Below are positions 10,426 through 21,537 of a stretch of 64,000 nt of DNA, one piece after another. A program made the position numbers and the translations under genes. Position 1 is the stretch's first letter. The number at the start of each line of letters is the position of its first letter. This DNA comes from Agrostemma githago (Eukaryota > Streptophyta > Magnoliopsida > Caryophyllales > Caryophyllaceae): positions 16,110,429-16,174,428 of the forward strand of contig OY288247.1 in NCBI GenBank assembly GCA_958450325.1, read 5' to 3'. The notes beneath the pieces were generated by a model. That model was not told the origin of the DNA. It made no database searches and saw only the letters and a program-made list of their open reading frames with translations.

Positions 10426-13240
10426 GTAATGTTCTTGCAGAATTGAAAGGTCACACACTTTCAGTCGTATAGTCACACTCATTATGATGTATAGTCACAC
10501 TCATTATGTTGTAGAATCACGAAGCTGTACAGTCATTGTACTCACATATTCAGTTGTATAGTCACACTCATTATGTTGTGTAGTCACACTCAGTATGTTG
10601 TAAAATCACGCAGCTGTAGAATATACCTTGGGATTGGGGTATCATGTGTTTAATCATCTTCATCTTCATGCTTGTTTTATTTTTCATACCTTTTTTTGGT
10701 ATTTATAAAATTATTCATCTTCAGTATCCACAAAAAAAATGAAGGTTGAATATGGATGAATGGATGACTGTGACTTTCCTCCGTAACGACATTAAAAAAA
10801 CAAAAGTATTAATCGCATACAATAGTATTTAAACATTCATTAAATATCCAACCTCTATTCATGTTGGTTTCTTTTATAGTTGATTTCATGTTTGTAAGAC
10901 GCATTTAAACATTCGGAAAATTACTTAAACGTTCTACTCTCCTATCACAAATATTACAATAGGTGATTGTTAGACGTAAAATGAGCGACTTCGATATATA
11001 ACATGCATGACTGTAAGCGCAACTTCATTCATCCAACAAAAAAAGAAGAATTTCTTCATCTTCAAGCTTCGTTCATCCAAAAAAAGAACAACTTCATCTT
11101 TCAACTTCATTCATCCAACAAAAAAACATTCTAATTAATATATGTTCTAGTTAGAAATATTATTTTGATTGACTGTAAAAACATTTTAATTAAAAAAAGA
11201 ACAACTCATTTTGTGCGTAATGTTCTTGCAGAATTGCAAGGTCACACACTTTCAGTGGTATAGTCACACTCATTAGTTGACGTTTGACATTACGAACAAA
11301 ATGAGTGTGATTCTACAACATAATGAGTGTGATTCTAGTGCATGGCGAGTGTGACTATACAAAATGAAAAACCAAAATCTGTCCTGGTTATACAACATTA
11401 GGAATGTGACTATACAACATGGCAAGTGTGACTATACAAATACGACCACTTTTGGCTACAAACCAATTGGTGCGCAACTGCGTGGTTTTAAAGGTGAAAG
11501 GATGAGTGATTTTGCTATAGATTTCACGTGATTATGAAACCAGAAAATAGCGATGAAAATACTTTTACATTAGAAAAAGTTCATCCTTCACATATAGTAC
11601 GTCAAACATAAAAACATTCAAACCCATCAAACATCCTTTACATATAGTACGTCCATCATAAAGCGAACATTTTATCCCATACAAACACTCAAGAGCTTAA
11701 CGGTGGTCTCCGGTACTTGCGCAACAATACGTTGTCCAATTACGTGGTCGGACGATGTATCTTCCACGACCTTCTTCTTCTCACCGCCCCTTTTACCAAC
11801 ATTCCACTTTCCACAAGCCATTTCGCTGCGACAAAACACACAATTAATCTAAATCACACAATGAATATGACTATACAACTGAATATGTGACTACAATGAC
11901 TGTACAGCTGCGTGATTGTACATCATAATGAGGGTGACTATACAATTTTAACTGTGTGACTATACAACATAATCAGTGTGATCCTACAACACAATGTCTG
12001 TGATCCTACAACATAACGAGTGTGCCTATACAACTTCAATTGTGTGACTGTATAACATAATCAGTGTGATCCTACAACATAATGAGTGTAACTATATAAC
12101 ATACTGACTGTGATCGTCCTACAACATAACGAGTGTGAATATACAACTTAAACTGTGTGACTATACAACCTAATCTCTTTGACTATACAATTAAATTATA
12201 CTTATTTATACTTCAATCATCATTAGCAAATTAAAGATGATTACACACACTAACTATATAATGAGTGTGACTATACAACATCAATTGTTTGACTATACAA
12301 CCTAAAGTGTGTGACTACAAAACTGAAACCATAAAATGGAAAATAAAAGTCATACAGTTAATTATACTTCAATCATCATTAGCAAAGTCACATTCATAAT
12401 TAGAAAAATGATTATACCTACGAATCAGAGCAAATTATTTAAACATTTCATTAAATATTCAACCTCCATTAATCCATATTCAACCTTCATTTTTTTGTGG
12501 ATAATGAAGATGAATAATTTTATAAATACCAAAAAAAAGGAATGAAAAATAAAACAAGCATGAAGATGAAGATGATTAATTATTATAAAGATGTTCTAAA
12601 AAGATAAAAACAAATACCTGAAAATCGTCGAGGTTCGAAAGTAGGGGTTTGACGAACGTGGAATCTTGAACGTAGATAAAAACAAATACCTGAAAATAGT
12701 CACACACTTTAAGTTGTATAGTCACACACTTGAAGTTGTATAGTCACACTCATTTTGTGCGTAATGTTCTTTCAGAATTGCAAGGTCACACGCTTTCAGT
12801 TGTATAATCACACTCATTATGTTGTATAGTCACACTCATTATGTTGTAGAATCATACAGTTGTACACTCATTGTAGAATCACGCAGCTGTAGAATACCTT
12901 GTTTTTGTATTTATAAAATTATTTATCTTCATTACCCACAAATATTCATTTAAACATTCGTCTTCATTCACACTCATTTAAACATTCATTAAATATTCAA
13001 CCTCCATTCATCCATATTCAACCTTTTTTGTGGATAATGAAGATGAATAATTTTATAAATACCAAAAAAAGAAGGTATGAAAAATAAAAGAAGCACGAAG
13101 ATGAATATGATCGAAGTTTATGCATGAACATACCTTGGTATGATGATCGGAGTTACTGACAGAGTATGTTGTGTTAAAAACGGAGTATGATCGGAGTTGT
13201 TGACGGAGTATGATCGAAGTTATTGATGGAGCTTATTTAA
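10426..13240. repeat. Short-repeat region with GTCACACTCATTATGTTGTA units in both orientations
   Basis: Units like GTCACACTCATTATGTTGTA run on the + strand at about 10450-10620 and 12715-12870. They run inverted (TACAACATAATGAGTGTGAC) at about 11300-11440 and 11870-12310. Larger inverted copies also exist: the stretch around 10640-10755 reappears inverted at 12465-12585, and again within 12900-13110 as a local palindrome. A small tandem repeat with GATCGGAGTTGTTGACGGAG sits at 13146-13230. No gene is seen. It resembles nested or rearranged non-autonomous DNA-transposon arms. Confidence 0.6.
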
Positions 13241-13440
13241 TGGGGTTTTGTTAAAGAGAGATTTTTGTTGATAGATGGAATGAGAGTGTGGTTGAGGAAA
13301 TGAATTCAAAAGGAAGGGATTGAGAAGGATAATAGGCAGGAGAGTAGAGGAGAAAAGTAATGACAATGAATGATTTGGGTGAGGGAGATCAACACTAAGG
13401 GACTTCAGGGAAGTTAGTAACTTCCCTGATCCCACTATAT

Positions 13441-13653
13441 AGAGGTAGGTTCAAATAAGATCAACAACTTTTTTAAGTTCATAAGTTCCAGTGTTAAAGT
13501 TACACAAAAAGTGCTTAAAGTTACACGAGATGAGTGATAAAAGTGTTGAATGTTATAGTTACGTATCAATTTTGAACAAATGCAACTTTATCATCGTATG
13601 TCATCTGTAACTTTAATATAGACTTAAAAAAATTGTTGACCTTATTTGAACCT

Positions 13654-13660
<7 letters not shown>
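13441..13660. mobile_element. Small MITE-like element with ~40-bp inverted ends
   Basis: The left end contains GTAGGTTCAAATAAGATCAA. The right end is its near-perfect reverse complement (TTGACCTTATTTGAACCTAC) followed by the microsatellite. About 220 bp total, AT-rich, non-coding. Inverted ends and size fit a MITE; the target duplication is unclear because of the adjoining simple repeat. Confidence 0.6.

Positions 13661-13706
<46 letters not shown>
13657..13706. repeat. Compound (TC)n(TA)n microsatellite
   Basis: About 11 TC units run directly into about 14 TA units, abutting the MITE-like element. Confidence 0.95.
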
Positions 13707-13709
<3 letters not shown>

Positions 13710-16214
13710 TTCATCGCCTCATCATCTCTTATATATTAATGCTGAAGAAAATCCTTGCACCACATTCACCCACATCAGCAGCCATGTAATCGTCCTATTT
13801 GGCGCCATGTTGGATCCCACGTGGCGGGTATATAATTTTAAAAAAAAAATAAAAAAATAAAAAACTGACCAGAAACCAACAACAGTTAATTCCCCACTTA
13901 AACTCAACTTCCCACTTCAATTTAACTTCCCACTTCATTTAACTCCTTCATAATACATATTATATACTGTATTTGTTACAGGTTTCAATAAAAAAATTCC
14001 TCTGTTTAATGGTATTCACAAATTCACAAAAAAAAATCCATCATTTCTCAATTTACAAAAATTAATCACGTTCTTGACAGAGACTTATTTCATCTTCTGC
14101 CATTTGACTCATTTCTACTCTAGCAAATCCCCTTCATCACTGTAGCCAAATTTTACAAATCCTTCCAATTAGCAAAAAGAAAATTAATTTCTCCTTATTG
14201 AGTTTACGATTGCCTCCTTATTATGCTCTCTCCCTTTCTTCTTTGTTTTAGATGATGATGATGATGATGTCGATTTTTGATTGATTATGCTGGGTTCTTG
14301 AAGTACTGTCGATTATTGATTGATTAAGCTTTGATCTAATATTGATTTTTCTTTTGTTCGCAGGATTGTCGCTGCCCTACGCCCCCGACCATCGTCCCTC
14401 TCCTGCCACCGTATGTCCCTCTTTCTAAAACTCATATTTTTCTAACCCTAATTTTTTCTAACTGATTTTGATATAATTGATAAATATTACTGTATACGAT
14501 TATGATTATATGGATAAATGGTAGAAACAAATGATATTATACTTTTCTAACTAATTTATATGTTTTCTTTTGTTTGATGAATCTTTGTGCAGTGATTCTT
14601 CGAGGTTAATTATGCGCCCAATTTATTTTTTAAGTATTTCAGATGTGGTGTTTCTTCTCATCTTTATTGATTTTTAGGTAGATATGAAGGTTAAAGCTTA
14701 GGATTCAATCAAGGAAATCCACACGTAAATCAATTTTTCATCTTTGAAGTATACCCAATTTTGTTTCATCCTTTCTTATAATGGTTTGAGTTTAATTTTA
14801 ATATTGTTTGTATAAATCATTGATATATGATGATCATGTTGAAGGCATTAGAAGGAAAAGAAGACAACTCGTGGTAACAACAACCGCAGCGGCAGCTTTC
14901 CGACGGAGAAGATAGAAGACGAACCGAAATCAGACCCGTTAAATCTGAGAACTGAACCGGATACCTACTTTAAATTTTCACTTTAAGGTACACATTTTTT
15001 CTGTCTACCTCACTTAATTATTGATTTTTCATTTATCAATCGTGTTATTTTCTTTCATAGTTGGAGTTTAAGAGTTGAAAAGGAAAATTAACTGTCACCG
15101 ACAATGTGATTAACATGATAATTAGAATTAGACATGAATGAAAGAAATTTAGAGGGCTGCTTGGTGTGAGAAGTATTGATGGAGAGATCTATTCTTCAAG
15201 TGGGTTTATTGGGAATCACTGTAATTTCCGTAAGTTAGAGAAAATAATGGTGAATGCATGCAACTTTACTTGAATTAAGCAACATGAATATTAATATTTC
15301 TAACTGAAATGAAATTTAAGGTAGAACTGTGAACTGGACTCGAACATGACACCTAATGTCGTTAATCACATCTTCGGTTGTGAAATTATGTATATGGGGT
15401 GTTGTGTAGGGTGACCACCATGACCAAACAATCTTTATTAAAAAATGTGAATAATTGACACAATGTCTCAAGGGAAGGGAAAAATTTGATAAATTAAATG
15501 GATTTTATGTTAGTTCATAATTTTGTAAGAAATATATAAGTGAGGGGGTGGAGGTGGTGTAAAGACTAAAGATGCTTGACGTTGAGAGGGATGAAGACAA
15601 GAACACCCTCAAGTCAGTTACTCTATAATTGGATGGTAGCGGACTAGCGAGAGAAAAAAATAGAAGAGGGATTGAAGAATAATTGAGGGGTGGTAGAGTT
15701 CAGAAAGAGGTGATTAACATTTTTTTGACAAATCAATTTGTGTAAAGATCGTGTCAATCACGAATGCATCAGTTATCATATTATACGGAGTATAAAGCTC
15801 CAACATTTAGAGGCCTCACATTAAACCACGTCAACACGTCCTAAACCTTTTTTTATTTCTCAATTTCTTTCTTTGTTTTAGGCATACTTTGGCTATCGGC
15901 ATATAAGTTCTATTAATTAATTAGTTAATGTGATTTATTTTGTATTTTAATTAAGTTATTAAGTTAATTAAACATAAATCTTGTTTATTAATTTTGTGGG
16001 TAGAAGCCAGAGGTTATATTTGTAATTGGAATTTCATTATTTTTGCAGTATCATTTTGAAGATTTACTTGATTTAGTGTAGTTACTGGAATAAATTAATT
16101 ACTGTGATTTTTTTAATTTAAGTTATCAGGTTTTGGAGATGAGATTTTTGGAAAATGATCAACCTGAAAGGTTAGTTCAATTTTTTATTCATATGCAATT
16201 AGTTATTTTTTTAA
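13707..16214. other. AT-rich DNA with one exon-like segment, no gene recognised
   Basis: At 13890-13945 the phrase TTCCCACTTCAATTTAAC recurs imperfectly three times. At 14364-14410 a C-rich 47-base segment is flanked by CAG and GTATGT, like a small exon. A second less AT-rich stretch lies at 14840-14990. These might be 5' parts of a transcribed locus leading to the RPL23 remnant, but no long frame supports that. Confidence 0.35.
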
Positions 16215-17308
16215 GGGAAAATTGATACATTATACCCTCAATAACATTGTTTTTCAAACTTTATACCTCACATAATTTTTTTTCAAAATTTATACCTACT
16301 TATTCCATTAATCACATAATCAATACCCAATCTTATTTTCCATTAAAGGGTTAACGGAAACCGTCACAAATGTCTCATTTACCCTTCAATTCACCCCTCA
16401 TTCACTTTCATTTCCCCAAAATTTGCTTTGACATTAACGTTACAATTTTACGGACCAATTTTTTTTCCCCGAAAATTGCTAGCCTAAGTAAACCTAAATT
16501 ATCAAGATCTAATGAATTCAACCCAAATCTTCTACTCCCTACACCAATTTCGTGATTCAAGCCTAATTTTCGATTGAGTTTCTTCCTCCAAGTTCAATTT
16601 TTTTTTTTTGCAATTTCGTGATTAATCGACTGCAATTTCGATTAATTTGATGTTGCTTGTCTTTGCAATTACTTTATATTGAACAAACATAAAAATCTGA
16701 GCAATCTTATTTTGTCATAACTTAACCCTAATTTTGTTTCCTGCTGAAAGTGACGAGTTGCTTAACTCAGTTTGTGTTACTCTTTAAATAAAGCATTAAC
16801 TGTATATAAATGACAGATTATATATTCCTTCTGTTTTTTCTGATTCATCTCTTTCATTTGGATAGATTATGTGAAATGGAGAATCATAAGGTTGAAAAAT
16901 CAATTGTACTTTGTGTGAAGATTTGGCATGGTGGAAACACTATGTAGATAAAAATTGATGCAGTAATTTTAAGATTTCCAGACAAAACAAGAAGATGATT
17001 TTTTTTTTGAAGAGATAGAGTTACCTGAGGATGGAAACGATGAAAATGAGGTAACTATGAGAGTGGGTTGAAGCAAATGACTTTTGAATGATTTAATGGG
17101 GGGAGGGGTATAACTGGAAGAGAAATCAAAGAAAATATAAATAAAATATTCTGGGTGACGGTTGTTGTTAACTCTTTGACGGAAAATAAGATTAGGTATT
17201 GATTATGTGATTAATAGAATAAGTAGGTATAAGTTTTGGAAAAAAAATTATGTGATGTATAAAGTTTGAAAAACAATGTTATTGAAGGTATAAAGTATCA
17301 ATTTTCCC
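16215..17308. mobile_element. Foldback DNA element with ~150-bp terminal inverted repeats
   Basis: The first about 153 bp, starting GGGAAAATTGATAC, returns as the reverse complement at 17156-17308 with only scattered mismatches, including the stretch CAATAACATTGTTTTTCAAA. Candidate 8-bp flanks are TTTTTTAA and TTTTATAA, with one mismatch. The interior has no transposase; the longest frame (16370-16555) is short and unrecognised. Long TIRs with GGG ends suggest a Mutator-like non-autonomous element, but an 8-bp duplication would fit hAT better. Confidence 0.65.
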
Positions 17309-18152
17309 CTTTTATAATGATGATTTCTATTCGTTTGGATGAAAATCAGGGGGTTTATGATTAATTGGAGCTGCATTTTGGGTTGTTTTCATCACCGTTG
17401 AACGCCCTTTTCCGATATATATCTCAAGGTACTCATCTGAGCCAACACATTGAACAAAACAACACAATTTCATTACAGTACACTAAAAACAGTTCATTGT
17501 TTCATTTTCTGATGTAGTTTCAAGATGTTCCGTACAAGGTGAGAAACAGTCAGGATTCAACAGGAATCTACGCGGTTTTTTATTGCATGGGAGACCCTCT
17601 GTAAGAACAGTTCAACTCAGCTGGAGCCTTCTTACTAAACAGTTCGCTTGACGGTCTTACAGGTTACTAATTTTAGTAACTTCTTCTATGTGAGATGGTC
17701 TCACATGAAACTTTCTTGGTAGGAAACGGTATATAAGTGTCACTGATTCTTTGTCACAAATTTCGTGGAGCGAGATTATGTCTGCTCATGAATTTTTTGA
17801 CCAAAAAGGTAATTAAAATGGTGTTGTGTCATTTATTAGCATGCTCCTGATGTTTTATTGTGATCAAAGTGTGGTAGTCCTTACATAAAAACAATGTTTT
17901 TCTGCTTTGAAGGTTTCAAACAGTAAAGATAAGCCGGAGCAACCATCAATTAAGGTCAGTTTTAGGAAATTAATCTGTTGAATATTTCAAAATAATCAAC
18001 TCTTTTTGGTTGAATAGTGGTGATATTTTGTCAATACCTTGAAAATTTTGTGAATTCTGTTTTAATTGTTCAGACTTTCGTTATTTTTTTTTCAATTTGT
18101 TACATTGTGGAGAACTGGAGGCAAAGAGACAAAAAGAGAGATTGGAGCAACC
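17309..18152. other. AT-rich DNA upstream of the RPL23 remnant
   Basis: No gene recognised. A GTGAGATGGTCTCACATG imperfect palindrome lies near 17690, like one in the hairpin at 55220-55273. The 3' part adjoins the RPL23 start codon and may include its former 5' leader. Confidence 0.35.
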
Positions 18153-18274
18153 ATGTTGAAGCGAGGTAATTACTCATTTTATCATTCATTCTTTCGTTGG
18201 TTTATAACTTAGTGGATGAAATGATGTAGTGGGAGGAATGAAGAGTGCAGCGCGGGAAGAGGAGGATCAACAAG
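18153..18274 (+). pseudogene. RPL23: Ribosomal protein L23 (uL14) pseudogene, 5' part
   Basis: ATG at 18153 opens MLKRG and runs into a GTAATT donor at 18166, matching the conserved MSKRG start and a first intron early in the gene. A short AT-rich intron ends at CAG (18250). Exon 2 then encodes GRGGSTR before the Tat-A insertion at 18274. The reading continues as NKFRMSLGPPTAATV after the element at 53934. The exon 1-exon 2 join is out of frame by my reading, so the copy was probably already decayed. uL14 is a large-subunit protein of about 140 residues. Confidence 0.8.
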
Positions 18275-19058
18275 TGTGGACATGACATAGGTCCACCCCG
18301 ACGCGGCCACGCGCGGGTTTGGGGAGGCGAATGAATCTCCATATGAGAATGGATCGAATTGAAATTTAAATCGAAGTGGAGTCGTCACCGAACTTTGTGG
18401 GAGTTCGGGCCCGTTCAAACTCACTCTATGTCGTAGTGGGCCGTGTACAAAATACGGCCCATTTCCGATGTCAGAGTTTATTGGGCTCGTCCCTTTGCAT
18501 TGCGATACCGATACAGTCACTACCGGTTATCGTGTATTGAATGACTCTCGTGCGCCAACAGTTTCGGGCATCCGGAAACCGAGGTTCTGAGTAAGGGGTG
18601 AGGGTACGTGTTGGGAAGCCCACAAAGGACACGCAACCCCGCCCGCACATTGGCGGCCTCTACTAAGATATCGAGCGACTTTTAATACGCGCGTTAGTTG
18701 AACGGGAAAATGTTATGCAAACAATATGTTCCCTAGACATGCGAGAAATTGAAAGGGTTTCTATGTCGATTTAATGCAACTAATTCTAACGTCGAAGTTA
18801 AATTTAGCATGCGAAGGTTCATTTTAGTGTAATAAAATAAACAAATAAATCAACAAGAAAAGTAACAAACTTGTTAGTAACGGTATAACGATAATAAAGG
18901 GTTGCGAATGATATAGAATGACGTAAATAGGATGATGTAAAGTTTTTAAAAGTGATGTTTCACGTGATTGATTAGACACGTGTTGACCTAAGTCATGAAA
19001 AGTAATAACGAGACTCGAATGACACTATAGGACTTACGGTATTTGTCGTGATAAGGCC

Positions 19059-19277
19059 ACTCAATCGAGTCATTGACGGACTCGACCGAGTGGTCCTCGA
19101 AAGAAGCTTCTGTCCCGTATTTTAGACCTTACTCGATCGAGTTATTGACCAACTCGGCCGAGTACGTTGCCACTCGATCGAGTCACTGCGAGACTCGACC
19201 GAGTGGAGGTCGAAAAAGCATTCTGTCTTGGTTTTTTGGGTGTCACTCCACCGAGTGGGCTAGGCACTCGATCGAGT
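19059..19277. promoter_or_regulatory. Downstream palindrome cluster of the Tat-A LTR (four pairs)
   Basis: Twelve-base sites ACTC-GATC/GACC/GGCC-type-GAGT start at 19059/19080, 19131/19152, 19172/19193 and 19245/19266. All four pairs are exactly 21 bp apart. Some sites are perfect palindromes (ACTCGATCGAGT, ACTCGGCCGAGT), others have one central mismatch (ACTCGACCGAGT). This cluster is absent from the Tat-A 5' LTR because of its deletion. Confidence 0.7.
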
Positions 19278-20202
19278 GCCCCCTGTACGAACCAGGGTTC
19301 GCTTTGCAACTCGCTATTGATTTTGAAATTGCTCTTTGATTTTTATAACTCGATGAGTCTGTTGAATCGGGCATAAATGTTGTGGAATTTATACTCGAAA
19401 CTTAACTCCGACACTCGTCATATCCCATATTCGATATTGAATCGATATGGAATACTAGAGTGAAAACTTAAAAAAAGCTGTAAGTCGTTTTAAGTTAACT
19501 AGCACGATATGGATAGATTTCCTCCGCGTTTAATAGTGTCGCAATTCTAACGAATTTTGTGACAATTATTTTAGCATCAACGAAAATCGCGTTAGTTGAT
19601 TTGTTTGACTAAACCGTTGAGATTCGACATCCAACTACTGAGTTGGTATCAAATCTAACGGATCGACACTTTACTTGAATTGAAAGACTTGATTCCCTCG
19701 GCTTCTCCGACATCGTAACGAATCCCTAGGGATTATGTGATGTCGGATCCGCGTCAACGGGTTTCGACCCTTATTAAAACACTTGTTTTGAAAATAGTTT
19801 GTAATTGATGAAAATATGCGATTGGATGATAACGATGCGAACGAAATAAATATTATTGTTTAAGTTGACTTGTTTCAATAATCAAATGATCTGGTGATGG
19901 GATAAGCGACCGGCAACACTAAGTGCAATACTCTTGTATATTCGGGTTTCCTTATCCCACCATCATTCACACTCGACACAAATTCACAAGTATTTTAATG
20001 TTTTATACTAGTGATATTAACGATATTATAACGCGATAATGATGATAAAAACGACAACTACGACGACGAACGACGCGAGAGAGAAGGAGAAGAGAGAAAA
20101 GACGGGATTTGGCACCCTCAACCTACATGTTTCTTATGCTCGGACGGGACTCGTAGTTGTGGCTTGCACGGGAGTATCGAGATGTAGGTTAAGTTGTGGT
20201 GG

Positions 20203-20272
20203 TTAGGGTTCGAATTCCTAAGTACTAGGGTTAGGGTTTGCAAGTGTGAGATTAGGGTTTGATTAGGGTTGA
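20203..20272 (-). promoter_or_regulatory. Telo-box-like AACCCTA motifs downstream of the LTR TATA
   Basis: On the minus strand AACCCTA occurs about five times between 20272 and 20203, some 55-130 bp after the TATA box. In plants, telo-boxes (AAACCCTA) near the transcription start are known from ribosomal-protein and elongation-factor promoters. The same motifs sit at 37277-37365 in Tat-B and 45360-45430 in the Tat-A 5' LTR. Confidence 0.5.
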
Positions 20273-20325
20273 ATCAACGTGATAAAAGGTTCCAAAAAAG
20301 GTGTCTTGAAGTGTGTGCATGGGGG

Positions 20326-20468
20326 TGTATATATAGGCATTGCCCATGTACCCCGTCTAGGGTTACTCGACCGAGTAGCCCCTCGACTCGGTCGAGTGGC
20401 CCAAGCGTTTGCAGTCGGGCTTAAAATGAGGGCCCACTCGATCGAGTGGGCTGAGCACTCGATCGAGT
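20326..20468 (-). promoter_or_regulatory. Tat-A LTR promoter: TATA box plus upstream palindrome pairs
   Basis: CCTATATATAC on the minus strand (20326-20336) is the TATA box. Upstream of it (higher coordinates) palindromic sites start at 20365/20386 and 20436/20457, both pairs exactly 21 bp apart. The outermost perfect copies read ACTCGATCGAGT. The arrangement is repeated in the Tat-A 5' LTR at 45523/45544 and 45594/45615. Confidence 0.7.
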
Positions 20469-20849
20469 GGGTCAGCTGGGTCGCAAGGGTCCAATGTTTT
20501 GGACCTCGGGGTGAGTTTTGTATTTGGGCTGATTTTTTGATGTTTATGTGGCTGTTTTTATGTGTCTCGGAAGCGGCTTTGACCAGGGTTGACCCAATCG
20601 CTAAAAGTCGGTTTTATTTCCGGTGTCGGTTTTGACCCAAATTAGTCTTGTTTGACTGGAAACGACTCACTGGGCCAATATTTGAGGTCTGTTATGTGAG
20701 ATTTGTACTCCATAAGTGTTTAAGCCAACAACTAATGGTTTTGAGCCCATATCCGAGCGCGTAAAAACACGTTAGCGTCCGATCATTATCGGGTGTTTTT
20801 TTTGGAAACTACCACAGACACCTGGTAGTAAAAAATGCGGGTGTCTACA

Positions 20850-20863
20850 GAGCCCCCACTGTG
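20850..20863 (-). other. Polypurine tract of Tat-A
   Basis: Minus-strand CACAGTGGGGGCTC directly precedes the LTR start TGTAGACACC: the purine-rich plus-strand primer site expected next to a 3' LTR. Confidence 0.75.
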
Positions 20864-21435
20864 ACTGAGGCTTGGACAAGGCGAAAGCCAGAGTAGCTAC
20901 CAGGCCAATCGAGGATCGAAACCTGGCAGACTTCCGATCGGGTCGTTTATAGTCCATTAGACTCGCGTGAAGGGCCCGCCAGCCATAAGAAAGAAATCAT
21001 ACCTGAGCTGATGATGATAACTCCGTGGGGAATCAGACTTGTCGCATAAGTCCTGGGTGCGCCTATATGTAGGCCCATCCCGTGCTATTCCGGGGAAAAT
21101 GCCGCCTCGGGCCTTCCGCTGGGGAGATACAGTGGGTTGCATGTCCCTGCTTGAGTCGTACATGTATAAGTCACATAAAATTTTGCATGCAACACGTAGG
21201 TAGAAAATATGACTCGCGCTAGGGAAAATGATTTTTTGAATTTTTGAATTTTTGAAAATTTTGAGCTTTTGAATTTTTGAAATTTTTTGAAAATTTTGAC
21301 TCCAAAGAAATTTAGGAAAGTTCGGGATGACTGAATCCGTGCTAGTATTGAGACTAGGTCTGTATGTTTGAGCCGGTTGGGATTAGGAAACTTTTCATGG
21401 AAAAGTGATATGGAAAGAGGGTTGTAAGGTTGATG

Positions 21436-21445
21436 CTATATATAG
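21436..21445 (+). promoter_or_regulatory. TATA box of the antisense plant-mobile-domain gene
   Basis: CTATATATAG lies about 100 bp upstream of the ATG at 21538. A pyrimidine-rich, stop-rich leader follows (from about 21470). It is on the strand opposite to gag-pol and points into the antisense ORF. Confidence 0.6.
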
Positions 21446-21537
21446 CCCTCCCTTGTCTTTGATTTTCTTCACAACCTCCTCATAATTTATCCCTCCTAAA
21501 AAAGAAAGTCTCTTTATTCCTTTCAAGAATTTTAACC

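Larger units (their letters stand above)
18275..20849 (-). repeat. 3' LTR of Tat-A
   Basis: Read on the minus strand it begins TGTAGACACCCGCA and ends CCTATGTCATGTCCACA, 2575 bp. It is complete, unlike the 5' LTR, which lost about 870 bp corresponding to 18853-19723. It carries two palindrome clusters, a TATA box and AACCCTA motifs just downstream of the TATA. Confidence 0.93.

Noticed and set aside
19059..19277. Regularly spaced repeats resembling a CRISPR array
   Set aside because: Units are 12-bp palindromes with 9-base spacers in a plant LTR; no repeat of CRISPR length and no cas genes.
20279..20635. 118-residue open frame, and similar frames at 19073-19376, 36075-36353 and 22109-22405 rich in SIEW/RSSA
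   Set aside because: These are translations of the palindromes in LTRs; the repeated residues simply mirror ACTCGATCGAGT in different frames.
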